A stretch of 7,733 nt of DNA from Bacteroidota bacterium (GTDB lineage: Bacteria; Bacteroidota; Bacteroidia; 2-12-FULL-35-15): NCBI GenBank assembly GCA_026391935.1, contig JAPLDC010000327.1, positions 1 to 7,733 on the forward strand. Direction: 5' to 3'. The notes under the pieces are model-generated. The model saw only the letters and a list, made by a program, of their open reading frames with translations, did not search any database and was not told the DNA's origin. The position numbers and the translations under genes are program-made. Shown one piece after another: positions 1-7,600 of the stretch. Position 1 is the first letter of the stretch, and each line of letters opens with the position of its first letter.

Positions 1-954
1 AACTACCCATACATTGAACCAATACATTTCTCTATCAAAGCTATTAAATTCGCTCATAGCTTTTGAAATCTCAAAGGTCTTAAAATAAAACAAAAGCGGA
101 AGTACTCCAATCATTGACACAAAAAGTGCAATAATAACAGGTAATGCTTGAGTTAGAATTGTTTTGAAATTCAAATTTGTCAATAGAAATATCCCCATCA
201 ATATTTCTGAGATCACAACTGTGATCAAAACAATAAAATATACCGGTGCAAAAGTCACATAAAGAAAAAACAAACTGATAGCCAAAACAGACACAAAAAC
301 AATCCGATTAAAGGGTTTGTAATATCGAAAAACTGAATACATTCCAATTATTATTCCTGAAAGCAGTATCACTAATGAATAATATCTAACCTCTCTTAAC
401 AGGAGAGCCAATGAAACAGAAGAAAGTTCAAGAAGCATAAAAAGAGCAAAAAAAGCATATTTAGAAAATTTATCAGGGAAAAACCGGGAAATAAAATATG
501 CAATTAACAACAACCCGAGAAGGCCGGCAATTGCAAAAGTTGTTCTGAAAATTGCTGTCTTAAAATAAATGTCGTTGGTTAGCTGCGCCAGTTTATATCC
601 AATAATTCCAAAATAATATTGTCCCCAGCCTGCACCACCAACGTAAGCATCGTCCTTTTCATTTATTCCCAATACCGGATTGCTGTGTCGAAGGTCATAA
701 AAAACATTTTTTCCATCATGCACTTTTGGGTAACCAAACTGAAGAACCCTTTCAGTTCCAATTGCTGTCATACTTTCATCAGCCCAAAATAGTGGATACG
801 AAATATTTTTAAATACACTGATCAATAAAAGACAAAATAAAAGAATAGACAAGATCAACAACTTATTCGAATTTCTGAGCTTAAATTTATCAAGACTGAT
901 TTTTGCCTGATTTTCCACAGGCAAAACCTCTTTTTCTATTTGGCTATTATCCAT
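1..954 (-). CDS. GT39/PMT_2-like membrane glycosyltransferase, C-terminus cut off by the window edge
   Basis: Probable GT-C fold glycosyltransferase of the GT39/PMT_2 (ArnT-like) type, expected to move a sugar from a polyprenyl-phosphate carrier on the periplasmic side of the inner membrane. The frame is open for 318 codons from ATG at 952-954 to the left edge, with no stop, so the C-terminal part is missing. What is seen: a cytoplasmic N-terminus of about 30 residues, a first helix at about 31-48, then LFWADESMTA with the acidic pair D59-E60 at the position of the GT-C metal/acceptor-binding dyad. A soluble loop runs to about 112 (including AYVGGAGWGQYYF). Further helices lie at about 133-155, 165-186, 192-208, 218-245 and 267-291, and REVRYYSL (187-194) resembles the R-x-x-R-x-Y motif of the family. 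An AAAGG stretch lies only 3-7 bases before the start, too close to be a normal ribosome site. It sits 78 bp after another GT-C gene. The sugar and acceptor are unknown. Family is fairly sure; substrate is not assigned. Confidence 0.75.
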   Translation of the reverse strand, partial: MDNSQIEKEVLPVENQAKISLDKFKLRNSNKLLILSILLFCLLLISVFKNISYPLFWADESMTAIGTERVLQFGYPKVHDGKNVFYDLRHSNPVLGINEKDDAYVGGAGWGQYYFGIIGYKLAQLTNDIYFKTAIFRTTFAIAGLLGLLLIAYFISRFFPDKFSKYAFFALFMLLELSSVSLALLLREVRYYSLVILLSGIIIGMYSVFRYYKPFNRIVFVSVLAISLFFLYVTFAPVYFIVLITVVISEILMGIFLLTNLNFKTILTQALPVIIALFVSMIGVLPLLFYFKTFEISKAMSEFNSFDREMYWFNVWVV

Positions 955-971
955 ATGCCTTTTGTTTTAAA

Positions 972-999
972 ATAGTATTTCACACTTTTTAAATACTAT
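972..999. repeat. AT-rich perfect inverted repeat between the two glycosyltransferase genes
   Basis: Two perfect 9-bp arms, ATAGTATTT (972-980) and AAATACTAT (991-999), flank a 10-base loop. It occupies the middle of the 78-bp gap between the stop of the 1033-2652 gene and the start of the 954 gene. On the minus strand the second arm runs into TTTTAAAAC, so it could be a weak terminator or attenuator for the upstream gene. With one G:C pair per stem it would be a poor terminator, and it could instead be an operator. Its function is not established. Confidence 0.4.
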
Positions 1000-1032
1000 C
1001 AATAAATTATAATATCCGTTATCAATATTAAA

Positions 1033-2652
1033 TCAGTTCTGTATTAAGGCTACCTCATACAACCAAAACTGCTCATCCGTTTGTATTATATCTCCTGTAA
1101 ATGATCTCAAAAGTGTTATTTTCGATCTATTAGTCAGCATTCCACCACCTATTTGCTGCTGGTTAGCATCTACCAAAGGTGTATTTAGAATTAAAACGAC
1201 TTTTTTATTCAGTTGTTCAGTATGTTTTATGCAGGAGCTAAGAACGTCATTCATTGAAATATTTTGGTTATAATTTTTTTCATAAGGCTCCCACACATAA
1301 CCAACAGAATTGCTTTGAGGAAAATATATTTTTTCTTTCAAATTTATTGCCACAGCTTGTGCTGCATAATCCATATATCCTATCAAAACATGATCTTTCT
1401 CCAGACTATTGCTCTTTATGAAGTTTGCTGCTTCTTGTGATAAGCTAAACTTATAATTAAAATCCTTATAAAAAGCGAACGAAGAAGAAACAAATTGGCT
1501 AATTAGAAAAAAAGCAAGCATTGGCTTAAATAAAAAATCAATTTTTATCCTACTTAATTTATCTAACTTAATTCTATTTAATACCGGAATATGAATTTCT
1601 GTATCATCAATATAATAAAGCCAATAACAGTATATAAAAACAATAAATAATAAACCTTGATGTCTTATATAATAAAAACGTGCCGCATGAAAAAATAACA
1701 GAAGCAAAATATAAGTTACCAAAAACATCGAGAAAACAATAGGTTTTTTAGAAAATTTGATCAGAATAATTATAAATATTGCAACCGATAATATCGCTAA
1801 AACAATATTTTGAGTTGTTTTAAAAAGATTGAAATCAGTGAAAATTGGATAGATTTCAGGAAAAGAAAAATAATTTGTATTCCAAAAATTGGCATGATCC
1901 GAAAGTTCAGGCAATGGAACAAACACATTCCAGATGGTTCGCACATTCATAAAAAATGGGGCGGCAACATGCTGATCCCATCTTGATTTTTGACCATAGG
2001 TCAACACAATATACAGAATACCCATTAAAATAAAAAAAGAGAAAACTCCCAAATAGGTAATTATTAATTTTTTGCTAATGGTTTTGTTTTTAAATTTTTC
2101 ATAAAGAATGTTTATTGCGTATAGCAATAATGGGAATGCAATAATCAAGGCATTTATTCCAAGATTGGCGAGAATAATTAAGGGAATGGCTAATAAATAA
2201 AAATTTATCTTCTTGCTTGACAAAAAATATAATATCAAAAACACCATTAAAACCATAAAGCCGTAATGTCTTGAGATCACACCATATTCATAAAAAAAGA
2301 AATAGGAAAATGTGATGAAAAATTTTTCTACTAATGTAAAAGGAGAATACTTGTTTAACAGGAAAATTGCTGCCACAATTATTACATAATGATAAAACTG
2401 ATACATCAACTGTGAGTCATTCACTAATAAAAACACTTTCATTAAAAAATGATACACAAGATATGCATAACTGTTACCTATATTTAAATCACTATTGTAG
2501 CCAACTTTCGCGTATATCTCTAATTCATCTCTCCACATTTCATGGTAATACATCCCTATTGCCAGGATTACTGAAAATAAAAAAATAAAAAAATATGGAA
2601 GCCTGCGAAGGAAAGAATTCTTGTTTTCTGAAAAAGAAGTGTTTGGCATCAT
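1033..2652 (-). CDS. Polytopic GT-C type glycosyltransferase-like membrane protein
   Basis: A complete 539-residue integral membrane protein, likely a GT-C glycosyltransferase using a lipid-linked sugar at the periplasmic face of the inner membrane. Helix 1 spans about 18-34 and is followed by YYHEMWRDELEIY, where W40-R41-D42-E43 matches the WRDE signature I associate with an uncharacterised bacterial GT-C group. Further matches to that group are SRHYGF (127-132) and IRHQGLLF (329-336). About ten more helices follow, the last at about 375-394. The C-terminal 140 residues are soluble and probably periplasmic. In the relatives I recall, the segment after WRDE often continues as AQAW and later carries a GHP-LW motif; here these are ELEIY and a degenerate NSYAYLVYHF (60-69), so it is a divergent member. 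The start is ATGATG, so M1 or M2 could be used, and no Shine-Dalgarno is seen. It lies downstream of a terminator and upstream of a second GT-C gene, probably in one transcription unit. Substrate unknown. Confidence 0.7.
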   Translation of the reverse strand: MMPNTSFSENKNSFLRRLPYFFIFLFSVILAIGMYYHEMWRDELEIYAKVGYNSDLNIGNSYAYLVYHFLMKVFLLVNDSQLMYQFYHYVIIVAAIFLLNKYSPFTLVEKFFITFSYFFFYEYGVISRHYGFMVLMVFLILYFLSSKKINFYLLAIPLIILANLGINALIIAFPLLLYAINILYEKFKNKTISKKLIITYLGVFSFFILMGILYIVLTYGQKSRWDQHVAAPFFMNVRTIWNVFVPLPELSDHANFWNTNYFSFPEIYPIFTDFNLFKTTQNIVLAILSVAIFIIILIKFSKKPIVFSMFLVTYILLLLFFHAARFYYIRHQGLLFIVFIYCYWLYYIDDTEIHIPVLNRIKLDKLSRIKIDFLFKPMLAFFLISQFVSSSFAFYKDFNYKFSLSQEAANFIKSNSLEKDHVLIGYMDYAAQAVAINLKEKIYFPQSNSVGYVWEPYEKNYNQNISMNDVLSSCIKHTEQLNKKVVLILNTPLVDANQQQIGGGMLTNRSKITLLRSFTGDIIQTDEQFWLYEVALIQN

Positions 2653-2664
2653 TTTTTTATTTTA

Positions 2665-2690
2665 TGCAATCATATTTTCATTGCAATCAT
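2665..2690. repeat. 9-bp direct repeat just upstream of the glycosyltransferase start
   Basis: TGCAATCAT occurs at 2665-2673 and again at 2682-2690, a start-to-start distance of 17 bp, ending 12 bp before the ATG at 2652. A small palindrome, ATCAT-AAA-ATGAT, lies at 2730-2742 in the same gap. This region, between the terminator and the gene, is where a promoter and operator would be expected, but no convincing Bacteroidota promoter could be placed. Repeats this short in AT-rich DNA may be chance. Confidence 0.3.
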
Positions 2691-2787
2691 AAATCAGGTA
2701 ACTAATTGTAGTAAATCTTTCTAACAAATATCATAAAATGATCCTCAATCGTTTATGACAACAATCACTCAATTAGATACTATTGCT

Positions 2788-2813
2788 AAAAAACCTGCTA
2801 TAATGCAGGTTTT
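2788..2813 (-). terminator. Intrinsic terminator of the cytochrome biogenesis operon
   Basis: Perfect 9-bp arms, AAAACCTGC (2790-2798) and GCAGGTTTT (2805-2813), enclose a 6-base loop. Read on the minus strand the hairpin ends in GCAGG followed by six T (2793-2788), the layout of a Rho-independent terminator. It begins 84 bp beyond the stop of the TPR lipoprotein gene and lies 135 bp before the next gene, so it most likely ends the ccsBA-containing transcript. The rest of this 245-bp gap (2653-2897) contains no gene I can support. Confidence 0.85.
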
Positions 2814-2897
2814 AAAATAAATTTTATGGAAACAAAAAAACTTCCTAACATAAGATACAACAATTTATAAGAAAATTATTGACTTAAAATACAAATC

Positions 2898-3503
2898 TTA
2901 TTTCCCGCCTGACTTCAGCTTATCATAAACTTTCATCTCCTCTTCCGCTTCTGCTGTTTTACCGGTTTTCTTTAGAATTACAGATAAATTATAATGTGAC
3001 TGAGAATGGTTATAATCTTGCTTAATATTTTCGTTCAATATATCAATCGCTTTATTCAGTTTATTGATATTCATATAACATGTCGCCAGATCACATTTCA
3101 TATTGATGTTTTTAGGATCAAGTTCAAGCGCCTTCTCATAATATTTTATTGCATTGTCAAATTGCTGGCCATCATAATAAATGTTTCCCAGATCACTCAA
3201 AGCAATCAGGTTCTTATTATCATGCTCATATACTCTTAAGAAATGATATGCCGCTTTATCTAAAATACCTGAAGAGTAATAATTTGCAGCCAATACTGAC
3301 CTTAATTCAAAATTTAATGAATCTTGTTCAAACTTTTTTTCTAACATCGCCAACTCGTTTGCAGGCACTATAGGAGCTTCTGCAACTTGAATATTTGTTG
3401 TTGTATTTGATGAAACATCCTTTTTCTTTTCTTCATTTCCATTACATGAAAAAAATGTGAGTCCAATTACGCAAATAGCGCCAAAAGAAATTTTCTGTAA
3501 CAT
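2898..3503 (-). CDS. TPR-repeat lipoprotein, last gene of the ccsBA cluster
   Basis: A 201-residue lipoprotein made almost wholly of tetratricopeptide repeats. The signal peptide has a hydrophobic core (about 5-18) ending in FFSC, with Cys20 the likely lipidated residue. This is a loose lipobox of the kind Bacteroidota tolerate. A charged, low-complexity tether (21-48) follows. About four TPR units with a 34-residue period cover 64-97, 98-131, 132-165 and 166-195; the second, containing ALSDLGNIYYDG and KALELDP, is the most canonical. TPRs bind peptides or partner proteins, and no enzymatic residues are seen. C137 and C142 form a CX4C pair within the third repeat. The gene starts 18 bp after the NrfJ-like gene stops and is followed by a terminator, so it is almost certainly co-transcribed with it. 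By analogy with NrfG and CcmH/CcmI of System I it could hold apocytochromes for haem attachment, but this is inference. A general scaffolding lipoprotein is the alternative. Confidence 0.8.
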   Translation of the reverse strand: MLQKISFGAICVIGLTFFSCNGNEEKKKDVSSNTTTNIQVAEAPIVPANELAMLEKKFEQDSLNFELRSVLAANYYSSGILDKAAYHFLRVYEHDNKNLIALSDLGNIYYDGQQFDNAIKYYEKALELDPKNINMKCDLATCYMNINKLNKAIDILNENIKQDYNHSQSHYNLSVILKKTGKTAEAEEEMKVYDKLKSGGK

Positions 3504-3521
3504 GTTGTTATTTTTTAAATG

Positions 3522-4556
3522 TTATTTAACAAGTTTTGCATCTTCCATGATCACATCGTAGAAGTATCCAAATCCAAAATCTTTGTCCAAAGAAATTACA
3601 CCTTCAATGGTAATGTTATCGCCCACTTTAACTTCCTGATCGGTTGTAATGGTTAAATCAAATTTGCCCGAAAAATCAGTGCCATCCTGAAGATGGATCC
3701 AATTCCTTTTCATGATTCCGGGTGTAAATTTCGCAACCTGACCTTTTATTTTTATTGATTTCCCGGCGTGTAATTTCTTATTTTGAAACAAAGAAGCAAT
3801 AGTTAATTCACCTTTGTCATGTTTCATTTTAACATCTTTTTTATCGATCGGAATAGCAGAACCGGTTGACTGTGGTTGTTGCGGCTGTGTTTGCGGATTT
3901 GTATTTGATGCGGCTGCATTCGCACCTGGAGTTGTAGAAATATTATCCAGGAATAACACCTCATCAAACGTTCTCTTTAATTCTTTGCTCTCAAATTTTG
4001 TCATCGGCAAACCGCCTATAAAATAATAGGTATCACCAACCTTTGCCTCTAATTTTTTTGCTGCAACCCAAATTTCTCTTTTGCCTTCCGATCCTAGAAT
4101 ATAGGTATATTGAGGTGTTTGTAAAACCTCTTTTGCTATAATAGACCGTTCCGCATTTATAGGATTCGTATTTGCTCCCATCTCCGTATTTGCGGCCTGA
4201 GCTCCGTTATCAACTGGAGCAATGTTTGCTACCGGGATATTCGGACTAGTACTTAGATTATCTAAAAATAAAACTTCCTTGAAAGTCCGATTCAATTCTT
4301 TACTCTGAAAATCAGGCATTGATAGAAAGTTTCCATAATAATAGGTATCTCCAACGTTCGCCTGCATTTTAGCTACTGCCAGCCAAGGCTCTGAATTTCC
4401 TTCCTTAACATGCAGGTATGTATATTGACTTGTTTGCAACACTTCTGTTACCACAGCTGTGTGAACACCAACGGGTACTGTTTGGTCTGAAGTTTTATCT
4501 GAACCGCACGCTGAAAACAATCCAACTGTTGCAACGATAAACATTAACTTTTTCAT
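3522..4556 (-). CDS. Lipoprotein with two NrfJ-like domains and a C-terminal OB-fold-like domain
   Basis: A 344-residue predicted lipoprotein. The signal peptide MKKLMFIVATVGLFSAC gives Cys17 as the lipid anchor. Two near-identical domains follow, residues 37-103 and 142-208, joined by an Asn/Ala/Pro-rich linker. A Gln/Pro-rich linker (about 209-235) then leads to a third domain at about 247-342. The repeated domain (VLQTxQYTY, W, VGDTYY, SKELxRTF, EVLFLDN) resembles small periplasmic proteins annotated NrfJ-related. The third domain carries IMKRNWIHLQDGT and DKDFGFGYFYDV, typical of a secreted OB-fold-like (tRNA_anti-like) family. In exported proteins that fold need not mean nucleic acid binding. 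The only Cys is the anchor, so thiol-redox and c-haem roles are excluded. It starts 46 bp after ccsBA, and in Wolinella NrfJ lies beside NrfI, a CcsBA-type synthase, so the neighbourhood fits. Its biochemical role is unknown. The ATG at 4554-4556 is the only start that gives the signal peptide, and no Shine-Dalgarno is visible. Confidence 0.75.
   Translation of the reverse strand: MKKLMFIVATVGLFSACGSDKTSDQTVPVGVHTAVVTEVLQTSQYTYLHVKEGNSEPWLAVAKMQANVGDTYYYGNFLSMPDFQSKELNRTFKEVLFLDNLSTSPNIPVANIAPVDNGAQAANTEMGANTNPINAERSIIAKEVLQTPQYTYILGSEGKREIWVAAKKLEAKVGDTYYFIGGLPMTKFESKELKRTFDEVLFLDNISTTPGANAAASNTNPQTQPQQPQSTGSAIPIDKKDVKMKHDKGELTIASLFQNKKLHAGKSIKIKGQVAKFTPGIMKRNWIHLQDGTDFSGKFDLTITTDQEVKVGDNITIEGVISLDKDFGFGYFYDVIMEDAKLVK
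3933..4133 (-). repeat. Second copy of the in-frame duplicated NrfJ-like domain
   Basis: It encodes residues 142-208 and aligns without gaps to residues 37-103 (4248-4448) at a constant offset of 105 residues. By hand count about 41 of 67 positions are identical, including VLQT, QYTY, VGDTYY, SKEL, RTF and EVLFLDN. This is an intragenic tandem domain duplication, old enough to have diverged but still strongly conserved at the core. Confidence 0.85.
4248..4448 (-). repeat. First copy of the in-frame duplicated NrfJ-like domain
   Basis: It encodes residues 37-103 of the lipoprotein, directly after the signal peptide and a short tether. It is the gap-free partner of the copy at 3933-4133. The differences cluster in the strand after QYTY (LHVKEGNSEP against ILGSEGKREI) and in the segment before SKEL, so the two copies may differ in binding surface. 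Confidence 0.85.
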
Positions 4557-4602
4557 ATGATTTATTGGTTAAGTATTAATAATTCTTAAATAAAATTCTT
4601 TA

Positions 4603-7600
4603 TTATTCTTGTGAATCTATAAATTTATTAATCATTGTTTCTTTTATTTTCGCTGCAACCATAAGCAATATAATTGATCCTATTAAGATCCATGCCCATA
4701 CAGGAAAGATCGCATGATCCCCGGCACCGTAACTATGCATTCCTTTTGATAAAAAATAATTCACTCCAAAAAACGTCATCAACACACTGCCAAAACTAAA
4801 TACGGATGCAACATTGAAAAAATATTTCCCGTTGATCTTTGGAATAAATCTCAAGTGAAGTAAGATAGTGTATGTAATAACAATAACAAGTGCCCAAGTT
4901 TCCTTAGCATCCCAGCCCCAATATCTACCCCAAGATTCGTTTGCCCAAACACCACCAAGAAACGTTCCTATGGTCGCCAGAACGAGTCCTATTGTTAAGT
5001 TCATTTCATTTATATAAGTAAGTTCAAAGATCAGCAGATCGAGTCGTTCATGATTTTTCTTTGTTTTGAATAAGTAGATAAACAAATTCATGATTCCAAG
5101 AATAAAACCTAATCCTAAAAAGCCGTAACTGATAGTAAGAACGGCAACGTGAATTATTAGCCAATACGATTTTAGCACCGGAGTCAAATTTGTCAACTGT
5201 GGATCATAACTGCTGTGACCGGCTGTCATAAGAATAAAAAATGCAAGTAAAGCAGTTGCTGCTAATGTTATTTTTGAATACCGCACAAAACTAAAACCTG
5301 CTAACAATGTTCCCCACGACACCAATATCAGTGCTTCATAACCGTTACTCCATGGCGCGTATCCAAGTAAATAACTTCTGAGAGCCATTCCAAAAGTTTG
5401 ATACAGAAATGCTGCGCCTAAAAGCACAATACAAATGTTGAGAAGCATGCTTACGATTTTACTCTTTTTCATTCTCACATTATCAATGAATGCAAGCAAA
5501 AGAAGAAACATGCTTAAAACTGCATAAACATTTTTAAGTACAATAAATATTTGAGCTTTATTATAAAAAACCTCAGCATTTATTTTTGTTTCAGAAGGTA
5601 AAATATTTGCCGAAGCTCCTTGTCTCTGAATACTGGAGATATATCCTAATACCTTATCGGCTTTTGAATAATCCCCTGATGTTTTTGCTAAAAAAACATC
5701 CTTCATATAGACTTGCATGATATTGGTATAATTCAATGGCTGCAGCTGCAGATCCTGGTTGATAACAGTTAATACTCCCGTCAATGGAACAATAGACCCT
5801 GATTCGTCCCAGCTTATCCATTTGCTGTCTGGCTTCCCGACTTCAGGAAATATTTTCAAAATAGTACCCTGAAACGTCATCATTAATACATTTGCACGTT
5901 CATCAAGTTTAATAACTTCCTTATCAAAATTGTTTTGTTCAACAGGCTTTTTCCTGAATGCTTCATCAGCATAATTTTGTAATTTATACTTTCCTTCTTT
6001 GTCAAAAAAATCAAGAAATGATGCCTCTTTCGTACTGATTCCAAGTACGTCTCGGACAGATTGTTCTTTGATGTAAATAATTTTTTGTTCTTTCCAAAAT
6101 TCAGGATCGACCATCATATCAAGAAAAGTCTGCATAGCATCCAGTTCTCCTTTTCCTTCAATTTGAAACTTATCCTTACGGGCCACCTTATGAAGAACAT
6201 CGTATGCTAAAGAATTCAAAGGCTCCAAGCGCCCATCAACTGTTTGCGTGATCAAGTGACCAAACTTGTCGGCATGTGTTGCATCAACAATCGGAAGGTT
6301 CTGGTTTTGAGAATTCACAAATGAACTGAATCCTACTAAAAATGCAATTGTCAATAGTCCGGCTTTTCTTTCCTTTCTGATATCAACGATCCCTCTCCGT
6401 AACATCAAGAAGCGCGAATGTTTGTTGAACAAAGTCAAAATAAATCCTACTGCAAGTAAAATATATCCTAAATAAGAAACCCATGTCCCCCAGAAATCGT
6501 GATTCACAGACAGAACAGTGCCTTTTTCATCCTGATCATAAGAAGATTGAAAAAATCTAAAATTATCATAGTCCAAAATATTATTCATATAAATCCGGTG
6601 ATTTAAATTTGTACCACTGCGACTATCAACAACTGTTACTTCACTAGCATAGGAAGAAGGACTTTGTGATCCGGCATATCTTTCCAAAATAAAATCATTC
6701 AAGTGAATTGAAAAAGGCAGTTCGATCGTATTTTTCCCATATGCTACTTTAAATTTTACGCCATCAAAATCAAATTCACGGAACTCTGCAACTTGTCCGG
6801 GAGAATAAATCAAAGGAGCTTCGAATTTTTTACCTTTTACTGTAACATCAAAAATCAATGCATCAAAACCTGTTTCTTCTTTTTCCGAACTAACTATTTT
6901 CTTTACAGCACTTTTATGAAAATCTTTAAAAACAAATACAATACCTTGTGTAGCATATACACATCTGCTCTTAAATTCTGTTAATGAGTCTTTCAGAATA
7001 GTATCGCTAACAGATTCAGCCATTGTTGTACGGATAATTTCATAGGGAGAGATCAATTGTAACTGACCGCTTTTATCAGAAACCTGAAGGGCTCCTTCTG
7101 CTTTATCGTTGTCATATGCAATCGTAATATTTCCAAAACTTTTAACGTCCCCTTTTTCTACAAAATAACGTTCTCTTCCATTGTCAGTTGCGACAATAAG
7201 TTCAAGTAGATCAACTCCTCCGGCAACATTTTCTTCTGTCGCTTCAACAGCATTCTTAATAAACTCTTTGCAATTGACCTCTATTTTAACGTTCTCATTG
7301 GAAGGGATCTCAGTTTGAAATTTATTATCGGCATATTCTCCAAAATTTACAATAAAATCTTTGTTGAAAGCTGTTCCTTTGTCGGTAGCAGAAACCTTCA
7401 ATACAGGTTCAGAACTAAACAAAATATTTGAGGCCTCACCTTCGCGGATATGCATATTACCCTCAAAGCCGAAATAGCGGGTAATCCCTGCTCCAAAGAT
7501 CATTACCACAAAAGCAAGGTGAAAAATTAAACCGCTGATTTTTTCCCTTCGAAGCATATTGTACATCTTAATATGCCCAATGAAATTAAACGCCAGCAAC

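Noticed and set aside
955..1032. TATAAT-like sequence as a promoter for the gene starting at 954
   Set aside because: The gap is so AT-rich that such matches are expected, Bacteroidota do not rely on that consensus, and the gene may simply be co-transcribed with its upstream neighbour.
2367..2588. Plus-strand open frame of 73 codons opposite the complete glycosyltransferase gene
   Set aside because: It lies entirely antisense to a well-supported membrane protein gene, and its product resembles no family I know. Low-GC antisense frames of this size are expected.
2725..2732. GATATTTG on the minus strand as a Bacteroidota -7 element (TAnnTTTG) for the gene starting at 2652
   Set aside because: The first base of the motif does not fit, and upstream TTG triplets lie about 13 or 26 bp away, not the usual 17-23 bp, so I do not call a promoter.
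3006..4026. Plus-strand open frames of 70-77 codons opposite the two lipoprotein genes
   Set aside because: They are shadows of the TPR and NrfJ-like genes, with no start context, family match or independent support.
3522..4556. Nucleic-acid-binding function for the OB-fold-like lipoprotein
   Set aside because: The signal peptide and lipobox place it outside the cytoplasm. The fold is shared by exported proteins with other roles, so the fold alone does not support DNA or RNA binding.
6793..6984. Plus-strand open frame of 63 codons opposite ccsBA
   Set aside because: Antisense shadow of the periplasmic domain of ccsBA, with low-complexity Phe/Cys-rich content.
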